DNA from: an uncultured Anaerobiospirillum sp.
Lineage (GTDB): Bacteria; Pseudomonadota; Gammaproteobacteria; Enterobacterales; Succinivibrionaceae
DNA length: 64,000 nt
Assembly: GCA_944392765.1 (NCBI GenBank)
Contig: CALXXU010000002.1
Span: 1 to 64,000, forward strand
Direction: 5' to 3'
Part shown: positions 1 to 5,911 of the stretch, in pieces
Layout of the letters: the number at the start of each line of letters is the position of its first letter
How positions within the stretch are numbered: the stretch's first letter is position 1
Program-made: the position numbers and the translations under genes
The notes under the pieces: model-generated
What the model was told of the DNA's origin: nothing
Databases searched by the model: none
Seen by the model: only the letters and a program-made list of their open reading frames with translations

Positions 1-804
1 GCTCTTACGCTCCTGCTTCTCTTGCTGCTTGTGCGCAAGCTTACGCAAACGCTCGAGGTGAAACTGATAAAGCTGCGACTCAATTTCCGCTGGAAGTTGC
101 TTTAACCACGTTGGGTGATGCTTTTGCACCTCCTCTAAGGTGGCATTAACTTCATCCAGCATAGTAATGGGCACGAAATAGACTTCGTCAGTCGGCAGGC
201 AATCCTTGACCTGATATGGGGTGATGAACTTATAGTGATAACGCCCCACGCCTAGCCGCTCAATCAGTTTATGGCCATCACGCTTAGCCATTTGTAAAGC
301 GCTCTTGGTAATCAGGGTAAAGCACACACCGACATAGAGCGTTTCTTCGACCACCTCAGGATCAATTGGGCAGTAATGAATATGAGGCAAGAGTGGCTGG
401 AGCAAGGAGGATGCATCAAGGCGTTGCGAGCAAGCGCGGCTTTGCGCAAGGACGGTGGCAGTTTGCACCATTCCTACCCTAGGCAACGAGAAAATTCCAA
501 ACTCATTGCCAGCATTAGGCAAACGAATCGCCTTGTTAAGGTAGGGAGCTGCGGTCAATAGCTCAGGATTAGGGTTGATTTCAAGGCAGCCATCCGAGTG
601 ATTGGATAAGTAGAAGTATGGCTTGGCGGTCGCTTTAGGGGCACAGGCTCTAATATCGTTTAGGGCTCTGGCATTGTGTGTCGGAGCTGACTTGTTTTGC
701 TCAGAGTTGGTGTCACTTTGAGCCGAGCAGATTTCGTCCTTGTCCGAAGCGGACAAAGCGTCATCTGCGCGGGTTGAAGTGGAAGCCATCTGAGTCAAAA
801 GCAT
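1..804 (-). CDS. hypothetical protein, C-terminus cut by window edge
   Basis: Reading the minus strand from the ATG at 804 gives an open frame of 268 codons that runs off the left edge without a stop, so the gene is longer than seen. The N-terminal 45 residues are polar and Ser/Ala-rich. The rest looks globular, with segments such as KPYFYLSNHSDGCLEI and ERLGVGRYHYKFI. The visible end is strongly basic and probably helical (ERLRKLAHKQQEKQERKS). AAGGGG precedes the ATG at short spacing; an in-frame ATG at 789 is an alternative start without a Shine-Dalgarno. No signal peptide or membrane segment is visible. I do not recognise the family; the basic tail would suit a nucleic-acid-binding or transposase-like protein, but that is a guess. 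Confidence 0.6.
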   Translation of the reverse strand, partial: MLLTQMASTSTRADDALSASDKDEICSAQSDTNSEQNKSAPTHNARALNDIRACAPKATAKPYFYLSNHSDGCLEINPNPELLTAAPYLNKAIRLPNAGNEFGIFSLPRVGMVQTATVLAQSRACSQRLDASSLLQPLLPHIHYCPIDPEVVEETLYVGVCFTLITKSALQMAKRDGHKLIERLGVGRYHYKFITPYQVKDCLPTDEVYFVPITMLDEVNATLEEVQKHHPTWLKQLPAEIESQLYQFHLERLRKLAHKQQEKQERKS

Positions 805-1015
805 CACCCCTTTATTTGGGAATATGGGGGGTTGGCACGGCCGAGGTGTTAGCCCCTAAAACTGTTGGCAACAAAGAATTGACAACAACATCTCCTATTG
901 CATAAATCAGGCCATTTTTTTTTGTTATTTTTATTTGCAGTTAACAAATAATATTTAACATAAATTTATTTATAGACTTAGTGCTGATATTACAGAATCC
1001 AACTCGATTAACATA

Positions 1016-1039
1016 AATACATGGTATAGTACCTGTATT
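1016..1039. promoter_or_regulatory. inverted repeat, possible operator
   Basis: Arms AATACATGGTA and TACCTGTATT are complementary apart from one extra base, around a TAG centre. It lies in AT-rich non-coding DNA about 210 bases upstream of the minus-strand gene ending at 804. A binding site for a dimeric regulator is possible; the cognate protein is unknown. Confidence 0.35.
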
Positions 1040-1128
1040 TGATTTTATAAATTACGACGCTTTTTGCAATTTAAGTTAGGTATATTGCTAAACATATCAA
1101 TATCGCAATATTCAACACAAAACAAAAA

Positions 1129-1147
1129 GGTAATGATAATCATTGAG
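1129..1147. promoter_or_regulatory. Fur-box-like site
   Basis: The core AATGATAATCATT matches the central part of the classical 19-bp Fur box exactly, and 15 of the 19 positions match overall by eye. No iron gene is adjacent: the nearest frames are the partial gene starting at 804 on the minus strand and the truncated dehydrogenase. It may control an unannotated transcript in the gene-free segment, or be a relic of a lost gene. Confidence 0.55.
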
Positions 1148-1280
1148 CAAAACTTAAGAAATATAAATTTAATAATTTGCAGTTAAATATTGTCCAATAA
1201 TCTAGTCACTAAGCGGACAGTCCGTAAGCTTTGCAAATTGTCAGTTGACTTAACGGATAATCGATGGTCCTGTTCGGATA

Positions 1281-1877
1281 TTAGATAAAGCACCAATTTG
1301 GTGCAAATTTAATTTGTAACAGCTCCCGATAGTCAACGTCAGCTTGCTGATGGCGCCCGTAATAGCCGATCTCCATCTTGAAGGCGGCGGCACGGGCAGC
1401 GATTTCCTTGCCGATACGACCTAAGCCTGCGATACCAAGCTTCTTGCCTCCGATCGAGGGGGTCAAAGGTAGAGCCGGTTCTTTACCCCAAGCACCGCGC
1501 TCGATGTAGTCGTGAGCAGCCTTGGCCTCACGGGTGCAATTGAGCAGCAGCATGAGTGCGGTATTGGCCACATCATCATTGAGCACATTAGGGGTGTGCG
1601 TGACAAAGACGTTATGGGCGATAGCGCTCGGGATATCGATGCCGTCGTAGCCCACCGAGAAGCAGACGATAGCGCGCAAATTAGGGCAGGAATCAAAGTC
1701 CGGTGCCTTAAACTGACTGCCGCCTGAGGCGACCACGATGTCGGTGCGTGCACGCACGGCCGCGCGTTCAGACTCAGAGAGCGCGTTATCGACGTAGTAG
1801 GAGCCGCGCTCCTTGAGCTGTGCTTCCAGCTCTGGGAGCATGTCAAACTTGCCAACCTTGAGAATCGTTAAGGCCAT
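1281..1877 (-). pseudogene. 3'-truncated D-2-hydroxyacid dehydrogenase
   Basis: Start ATG at 1877 follows AAGGAG at 6-base spacing; an upstream in-frame ATG at 1895 is less likely. Of 198 residues, the first ~188 match the N-terminal two thirds of the D-isomer 2-hydroxyacid dehydrogenase family (about 310-330 residues). The substrate-domain signature FSVGYDGID is followed by the NAD-binding loop GLGRIG. After VDYRELLQ the family match stops and ten unrelated residues lead to a stop. The C-terminal part of the NAD domain and the catalytic Glu and His are therefore missing, and the protein should be inactive as a dehydrogenase. The break at about 1314 abuts a perfect inverted repeat (GCACCAA-T-TTGGTGC, 1290-1304) and the AT-rich segment, which suggests a deletion or insertion. 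Confidence 0.75.
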
Positions 1878-2113
1878 AACCATCTCCTTGACCAAGAAAA
1901 TCCGCCCCTCATTGTAGCCATCCCGCCGCGTGACGTCATCGCCCCCGAGCTAAAACCATGGGGGCTGCAACTGGGCTGAGCGAACGCCCAAAACTTTGGT
2001 ATAGTGAGCATAATGGCTTTAGAATGAGCTCATTTAGCAGCAAAGGAGCCTGCCTTTGAGCTTAGCTCCAAATGCTTTAGGGTTAGAGTATCGTGTTCGT
2101 GGGAGCGCTCGAT

Positions 2114-2215
2114 ATGACTTTTGCGGAATTTATGCAAAATGTGCCAATATTTTTCATGTTGGCCGGTGGTGTTGCGCTAGTGTTCTTTACGTATTTGCTG
2201 TGTAAATCACACTAA
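2114..2215 (+). CDS. 33-residue single-helix membrane protein, copy 1
   Basis: First of three tandem small genes of identical length (33 codons plus stop). It begins MTFAEFMQNVP, continues with one hydrophobic segment of about 18 residues containing GGVALVFF, and ends CKSH. Start ATG follows GGGAG at about 8 bases. N-terminal residues (MT-x-AEF-x-QN-x-P) align with the other two copies, which is the main evidence that it is a real gene and not chance. One transmembrane helix with a short amphipathic N-terminus is expected. Function unknown. The architecture (short hydrophobic peptides in tandem copies) resembles type I toxin families such as Ldr, but could equally be small accessory subunits of a membrane complex. 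Confidence 0.6.
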   Translation: MTFAEFMQNVPIFFMLAGGVALVFFTYLLCKSH

Positions 2216-2225
2216 CCATGTGTTC

Positions 2226-2255
2226 CTATATGGCTTTGAAATAATTTCAATATAG
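2226..2255 (+). other. stem-loop between small genes 1 and 2
   Basis: TTGAAAT-A-ATTTCAA forms a perfect 7-bp inner stem, extended by CTATA...TATAG with a small bulge. It lies between copies 1 and 2 of the small membrane protein genes and has no T tract, so it more likely affects RNA stability or processing than termination. Confidence 0.45.
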
Positions 2256-2270
2256 CTTGTGGTGCTTGTT

Positions 2271-2372
2271 ATGACTTGGGCTGAGTTGGTGCAAAACCTG
2301 CCATTCGTTTTTATGTTCATCGGGGCTCTGGTCCTTGCTTATATCACCTACCAGTTCAGCAAGTTGCCTTAA
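2271..2372 (+). CDS. 33-residue single-helix membrane protein, copy 2
   Basis: Second tandem copy: begins MTWAELVQNLP, then one hydrophobic helix (FMFIGALVLAYITY), and ends QFSKLP. It has the same length as its neighbours and shares with copy 3 the motifs QNLP, IGA, TYQFSKLP and the tryptophan at position 3. The Shine-Dalgarno is weak. The polar or charged ends and the central helix suggest a bitopic inner-membrane peptide. The 3' end and downstream spacer are duplicated with copy 3, which points to a recent duplication. Function unknown; it is too short for most automatic gene callers. Confidence 0.7.
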   Translation: MTWAELVQNLPFVFMFIGALVLAYITYQFSKLP

Positions 2373-2420
2373 TCAGCCAAAGTGACGCAGGGCTCGATAT
2401 TATGAGCCTAGTGCGTCTGG
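2347..2420 (+). repeat. direct repeat copy A with stem-loop
   Basis: The end of small gene 2 and its spacer recur at 2523-2597 with few differences. The spacer folds as GACGCA (2384-2389) with TGCGTC (2412-2417), and GGCTC with GAGCC inside. The two copies differ mainly in the loop (GATATTAT versus GACATTAT) and in the unpaired TAG/TAA, so the stem is conserved. Confidence 0.7.
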
Positions 2421-2446
2421 CTAACCTCCACTTGGAGCCTGAGATT

Positions 2447-2548
2447 ATGAGTTGGTCTGAATTTGTACAGAACTTACCAGCGTTAACTTTATTTATCGGC
2501 GCTGCTCTGTTGATCTATGTGACCTATCAGTTTAGCAAGTTACCTTAA
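2447..2548 (+). CDS. 33-residue single-helix membrane protein, copy 3
   Basis: Third tandem copy: begins MSWSEFVQNLP, has a hydrophobic helix (LFIGAALLIYVTY) and ends QFSKLP like copy 2. TTGGAG lies 11 bases upstream and GAG 4 bases upstream. An in-frame ATG at 2402 would add 15 residues (MSLVRLANLHLEPEI). I prefer 2447 because it aligns with the starts of copies 1 and 2. A T-rich terminator follows at 2609, so the three genes probably form one transcript. Function unknown. Confidence 0.7.
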   Translation: MSWSEFVQNLPALTLFIGAALLIYVTYQFSKLP

Positions 2549-2597
2549 CCTGCCAAAGTGACGCAGGGCTCGACATTATGAGCCTAATGCGTCTTGG
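2523..2597 (+). repeat. direct repeat copy B with stem-loop
   Basis: Second copy of the repeat at 2347-2420: it spans the 3' end of small gene 3 and the following hairpin (GACGCA at 2560-2565 pairing with TGCGTC at 2588-2593). An ATG inside it opens a 32-codon frame overlapping the terminator, which is considered chance. Confidence 0.7.
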
Positions 2598-2608
2598 TGA
2601 TGCAAACG

Positions 2609-2640
2609 GCCTTAGCTTTACCGCTAGGGCTGTTTTATTT
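2609..2640 (+). terminator. rho-independent terminator of the small-protein cluster
   Basis: GCCTTAGC and GCTAGGGC pair with one G-T wobble around TTTACC, followed by TGTTTTATTT. It closes the three-gene small membrane protein unit just before the convergent phosphoesterase gene. Confidence 0.65.
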
Positions 2641-2661
2641 CTAGCGCTCTTGCGCTTGGCC

Positions 2662-3276
2662 TTAGAGCTGGCCTGAGTGCAGGTGCTCGAGTACAGCTGG
2701 GGGCAGGCGTGTGCCGCTGTCGTTGAGGCAGTAGCGCAAGCTCTTGTTGTGAGCGCGGATGCGCTTTAGTACCTCGTCCTCTGAGAGTGGGGCATAGTCG
2801 CAGCAATCAACTCCCACGTTGAGGGAGTTGTGTAATAGGCTGGTGACCTGGTTGCTGTATTGCGCGTTGTGAATGTGGCCGTAGAGCATGATGGCGCTGC
2901 CATTGTGCGAGCCATTCCAAAAGAGCAGGGGATAGTGGCACAAGACAGCCGTGAGCCCTGAACTTTGCAGCTTAAGTTCTTTGTAGTTCACGACCTCATC
3001 AAGTAAAGCAGCTGCTAGGGCGCTGGGGGCAAAGCCGTCGTGATTGCCTAAAATAAGGTGCTTGTGTCCGTTGAGCTGCCTAAGATAGTTCAGGGCGGTC
3101 GCGCCTGAGCGCAGGGTGAAGTCTCCTAAAATCCACACATCGTCGTCGCTGCCGATCTTAGCGTTCCACTTCTCGGTCAAGACGCGATCCATCTCCTCCA
3201 CGCTGGAAAATGGTCGCTGACAGTACTTGATGATGTTGGCATGGCCAAAATGCGGGTCGGCCGTAAAGAAGTTCAT
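2662..3276 (-). CDS. calcineurin-like metallophosphoesterase
   Basis: Predicted 204-residue cytosolic phosphohydrolase of the calcineurin-like superfamily. All metal-ligand motifs are visible in order: DPHFGH near the N-terminus, LGDF, GNHD, CHYP and GHIH, expected to hold a two-metal centre. The compact size resembles single-domain YfcE-like or uncharacterised phosphoesterases; the substrate cannot be read from sequence. I chose ATG 3276 because it places the first motif a few residues from the N-terminus and GGAGG lies 7 bases upstream; ATG 3312 adds 12 residues and is also preceded by AGGA. It is convergent with the small-membrane-protein cluster and divergent from the metal-resistance operon. 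Confidence 0.85.
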   Translation of the reverse strand: MNFFTADPHFGHANIIKYCQRPFSSVEEMDRVLTEKWNAKIGSDDDVWILGDFTLRSGATALNYLRQLNGHKHLILGNHDGFAPSALAAALLDEVVNYKELKLQSSGLTAVLCHYPLLFWNGSHNGSAIMLYGHIHNAQYSNQVTSLLHNSLNVGVDCCDYAPLSEDEVLKRIRAHNKSLRYCLNDSGTRLPPAVLEHLHSGQL

Positions 3277-3383
3277 TCCCCATCCCTCCGTCTTATTCTT
3301 TGTTTTGGTCATTATCCAGGTCCTACTTAGTGTTTGGGGCTGGTTTTACCTATCTTGGAGCAGCGATCACGCTTTTTTCTTTC

Positions 3384-3409
3384 AATACTTGAACAAGTGT
3401 TCAAGTATT
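3384..3409. promoter_or_regulatory. ArsR/SmtB-type operator O1
   Basis: Perfect 12-2-12 inverted repeat: AATACTTGAACA, AG, TGTTCAAGTATT. The TGAACA-N2-TGTTCA core is the known recognition pattern of SmtB/ZiaR/CzrA-class metal-sensing repressors. It overlaps the -35 region of the promoter reading into the HMA protein and ZntA-type ATPase genes. No ArsR-family gene is present in this window. Confidence 0.85.
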
Positions 3410-3418
3410 GGTTATAAT
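3389..3418 (+). promoter_or_regulatory. promoter of the HMA-zntA operon
   Basis: A perfect -10 box TATAAT (3413-3418) lies 17 bases after TGAACA (3390-3395), a -35-like hexamer embedded in O1. Repressor bound at O1 would hide the -35, and O2 would lie across the transcription start, giving a simple metal-derepressed switch. Confidence 0.75.
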
Positions 3419-3423
3419 GCAGC

Positions 3424-3449
3424 CATAGTTGAACAGTTGTTCAAGTATT
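3424..3449. promoter_or_regulatory. ArsR/SmtB-type operator O2
   Basis: Second operator with perfect core TTGAACA-GT-TGTTCAA (3429-3444) and 10 of 12 arm positions matching when extended to the 12-2-12 form. It sits 40 bases after O1, directly downstream of the -10 box. Confidence 0.8.
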
Positions 3450-3478
3450 TGAATATCCTGAGTTTTGAGGAATTTATC

Positions 3479-3706
3479 ATGAAGGTACGTTGCACCATCG
3501 AAGGTTTAGATTGCCCCCACTGCGCTTTGAAGTTGGCTAACAAGATCGCCGCTCACGCTGACATCGCCACCGCTGATATCAACTTCGCTATGAAATCCTT
3601 AGTGATGGAAGTGAGCGAAGATGCAGATGAAGAGGCCATTGTCGCAACCGCTCAAGGCATCGCTGATGACTTTGAGGATGGCATCACCATCGAGCTGCGC
3701 GACTAG
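3479..3706 (+). CDS. stand-alone HMA metal-binding protein
   Basis: 75-residue protein with one heavy-metal-associated domain filling its whole length. The metal site is GLDCPHC (CxxC) near residue 10, and the C-terminal half is very acidic (SEDADEEA, DDFEDG). ATG 3479 follows TGAGGA at 8 bases; a longer in-frame extension upstream runs through the operators and is not coding. It is the first gene after the SmtB-type operators and lies 119 bases before a P1B ATPase that lacks its own N-terminal HMA domain. It may therefore deliver zinc or cadmium to that pump, or act as its detached regulatory domain. Confidence 0.85.
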   Translation: MKVRCTIEGLDCPHCALKLANKIAAHADIATADINFAMKSLVMEVSEDADEEAIVATAQGIADDFEDGITIELRD

Positions 3707-3710
3707 GGCG

Positions 3711-3745
3711 CTGTTTCCTGTTGGAAACAGTTTGCCCTTCGGGCA
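3711..3745 (+). other. paired stem-loops in the HMA-zntA spacer
   Basis: CTGTTTCC-TGTT-GGAAACAG (8-bp perfect stem) is followed by TGCCC-TTC-GGGCA. No clear T tract follows, so it probably sets mRNA stability or partial attenuation between the small metal chaperone and the pump, allowing more chaperone than ATPase. Confidence 0.5.
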
Positions 3746-3825
3746 CAGTTTGCTTCTTCTTTGGGGCTAGAGTGTAGTGTTGGTTAGGCAGGCGCTTTTA
3801 GGCGCCGTCTAATGAGGGTTTACTT

Positions 3826-5754
3826 ATGGGCATGTTAGCTTCCATGTCAACGCAACTGAAGTTGCGCTTAGGGACAGGACTTATCACCATGGTCCTGCTG
3901 CTTTCCGGGGTGATCACTAATTTTTATTTAGAGATTGCGCTGACAGCGGTAGTCTATCTGTGGGTCTCGTACCCAGTGCTGTTATCAGCAGTCCGTGATT
4001 TGTTCGTGCGCCATCGCATGAGCGAGCAGTTCTTGATGGCGGTGGCCACCTTTGGTGCGCTGGGCTTACAGGACTTTCCTGAGGCTCTGGCGGTGATGGT
4101 GTTCTACCTTATTGGCGAGGCCTTCGAGGATTACGCCTCGCAGCGCAGCCACAACGAGATTGCCTCGCTGGTGAAGCTCAAGCCTAATAAAGTACGCCTG
4201 ATTCATGAGGACGGCAGCGAAGAGCTGGTGGCACCACGTAAGGTCAAGATCGGCCAGCGTATTAGGGTGCTCGCCGGTGAAGCCGTAGCCTTGGACGGTT
4301 CCTTGGTGGATGCCAGTGCTTCGGTTGACATGAGTGCCTTAACCGGTGAAAGCGAGCCTGCCCTCTTTACCTGTGGCCAAGAGGTGCCTTCGGGTGTGAT
4401 CAATATGGGCAAGGTCATTGAGCTGACCGTCACCCGTGACAATAAGAACAGCTCGATTACACGCCTCATCAACCTGATTGAAGATGCGGCGGCCAATAAG
4501 TCTAAGCCTGAGGCTCTGATTACGCGCTTTGCCGTCTATTACACCCCAGTGGTGGTGGGCTGTGCCGTATTACTGGCCTTGGTGGGCTTGCTCCCTGATC
4601 AAGAATTTTCCAATTGGCTCACCCGTGGCTTAGTGTTCTTGGTGGTTTCCTGCCCATGCGCCTTGGTCCTGTCGGTACCGCTGTCCTTCTTTGGCGGCTT
4701 AGGTGCGATGTCCAAGACCGGTGTGATGGTCAAAGGCTCGATCCATATCGAAGCGCTCGCTAAGCTCAAGTCGATCGCTTTAGATAAGACCGGTACTATC
4801 ACCCAAGGTAAGTTCTCGGTTAGCAGCATTGATTGCTATGGCGCAGCGACTGAAACTGAAATCATGCAGGCTCTCTATGCCCTCGAGAGCTTAACGACGC
4901 ACCCAATTGGCGTGGCCATCGTCAATTACTGCAAGGAGCAAGGTTACGAGCTCAAGGAAGCCTCTGAGGTCCAGGAGATTACCGGTTTTGGTCTGCAAGG
5001 TCAGGTCGCAGGTCACAGTGTGGTCGTAGGCAAGGAGCGCTTGGTCACCGAAAAGCTTGGTTTAACTATTCCTACTTCGACTTCTGAATATGAGACGAAG
5101 GGCAACACGGGTCATGCCGTGGTCGGCACTGAGCTCTACGTCGTGCTCGATGGCGCGATTGCCGGTCGTGTCACCTTAGCCGATACAGTCAAGCCATCTG
5201 CTCTGCCGTTCTTTGATGCCATGCATGACTTAGGTGTCAAGACCTATATGATCACCGGCGATAAGAAGGAAGTCGCTGCGAACATCGCTTCTCAATGCCA
5301 TATCAGCGCCTTCTACGCCGAGCAATTGCCGGAGGATAAGCTCAATACCTTTATGGCAATCAAGAATAAGGATGGCGTCACCGCCTATGTGGGTGATGGC
5401 ATCAACGACGCCCCAACCCTGGCCTCCTCGGATGTCGGCATTGCGATGGGCCAATTTGGTAGTGCCGCTGCGGTTGAAGCTGCTGACGTCGTGGTCATGA
5501 ATGATGACTTAACCAAGATTCCAACCACGATTAAGCTGGCTCAGCAAACCTATCACTTAGCCATGCAGAATATGGTCTTTGTGATTGCAGTTAAGGCTTT
5601 GATTCTGCTCTTAGGTGCCTTGGGCTATGCCAACATTTGGCTGGCCATCTTAGGCGACGTCGGTCTGTGTGTCCTGGCGGTCTTAAATGCAATGCGCCCA
5701 TTAGCCTGGGTGAAGACCAATCAAGCTCTGCCACTCAAGACCGAATTGGCTTAG
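3826..5754 (+). CDS. zntA: Zn2+/Cd2+-exporting P1B-type ATPase
   Basis: 642-residue inner-membrane heavy-metal pump. Visible in order: N-terminal membrane helices without an HMA domain, the actuator TGE (ALTGESEP), the CPC transport motif (SCPCALVLS) near residue 275, the phosphorylated Asp in DKTGTIT near 320, the HP motif (TTHPIG), and GDGINDAP near 523. The last two helices carry a lysine (AVKALILL) and DVG, the pair diagnostic of the P1B-2 zinc/cadmium/lead class, so it is not a copper pump. ATG 3826 has GAGGG 8 bases upstream. E. coli ZntA has an N-terminal HMA domain; here that role may be filled by the preceding 75-residue gene. Regulation by an SmtB-type repressor is inferred from O1/O2. 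Confidence 0.9.
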   Translation: MGMLASMSTQLKLRLGTGLITMVLLLSGVITNFYLEIALTAVVYLWVSYPVLLSAVRDLFVRHRMSEQFLMAVATFGALGLQDFPEALAVMVFYLIGEAFEDYASQRSHNEIASLVKLKPNKVRLIHEDGSEELVAPRKVKIGQRIRVLAGEAVALDGSLVDASASVDMSALTGESEPALFTCGQEVPSGVINMGKVIELTVTRDNKNSSITRLINLIEDAAANKSKPEALITRFAVYYTPVVVGCAVLLALVGLLPDQEFSNWLTRGLVFLVVSCPCALVLSVPLSFFGGLGAMSKTGVMVKGSIHIEALAKLKSIALDKTGTITQGKFSVSSIDCYGAATETEIMQALYALESLTTHPIGVAIVNYCKEQGYELKEASEVQEITGFGLQGQVAGHSVVVGKERLVTEKLGLTIPTSTSEYETKGNTGHAVVGTELYVVLDGAIAGRVTLADTVKPSALPFFDAMHDLGVKTYMITGDKKEVAANIASQCHISAFYAEQLPEDKLNTFMAIKNKDGVTAYVGDGINDAPTLASSDVGIAMGQFGSAAAVEAADVVVMNDDLTKIPTTIKLAQQTYHLAMQNMVFVIAVKALILLLGALGYANIWLAILGDVGLCVLAVLNAMRPLAWVKTNQALPLKTELA

Positions 5755-5790
5755 TTAGTTATTGCTAACCAAAGTTAGTTAGTGCTAACA
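5753..5790 (+). repeat. tandem 18-bp repeats upstream of copA
   Basis: AGTTAGTTATTGCTAACC (5753-5770) and AGTTAGTTAGTGCTAACA (5773-5790) repeat with a 20-bp period, and each contains the dyad GTTAG...CTAAC. Two helical-turn-spaced dyads between zntA and copA suggest a regulator site, but no good -10/-35 pair is visible downstream. Confidence 0.45.
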
Positions 5791-5813
5791 TAGCCCTTGA
5801 CAGATCCTAACGC

Positions 5814-5864
5814 AAGCCAAGACTGATGGTCTTAAGCTAAGACCTAATCGTCTTGGCTTTTCCT
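5814..5864 (+). terminator. rho-independent terminator after zntA
   Basis: AAGCCAAGAC and GTCTTGGCTT form a perfect 10-bp outer stem, with inner GGTCTTA/TAAGACC, followed by TTTCCTT. It separates zntA transcription from copA. Confidence 0.75.
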
Positions 5865-5911
5865 TAGGCCCACTCTGGGTTAGGATTAAGCCCGACTAAG
5901 GGAGATCACAG

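Larger units (their letters stand above)
805..1280. other. AT-rich gene-free segment
   Basis: About 475 bases, clearly more AT-rich than the flanking genes, with no convincing reading frame on either strand. It contains a run of nine T at 915-923, the direct repeat TTTGCAGTTAA at 934-944 and 1176-1186, a dyad at 1016-1039, a Fur-box match at 1129-1147 and a small hairpin CGGA-CAG-TCCG near 1215. Its right edge reaches the point where the neighbouring dehydrogenase gene is cut off, so part of it may be inserted DNA or the scar of a deletion. Confidence 0.6.

Noticed and set aside
1..804. Transposase assignment for the left-edge gene
   Set aside because: The basic tail is suggestive, but no DDE or HTH motif and no terminal inverted repeat can be seen in the visible part.
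2578..2676. 32-codon frame (MSLMRLGDANGL...) starting inside repeat copy B
   Set aside because: It runs through the terminator hairpin, overlaps the convergent phosphoesterase gene, and does not resemble the three small membrane proteins; probably chance within the duplicated spacer.
3227..3478. N-terminal extension of the HMA protein
   Set aside because: It spans the promoter and both operators and has no similarity to HMA proteins.
5797..5802. TTGACA as a copA -35 box
   Set aside because: No acceptable -10 hexamer lies 16-18 bases downstream, and the zntA terminator hairpin occupies that DNA.
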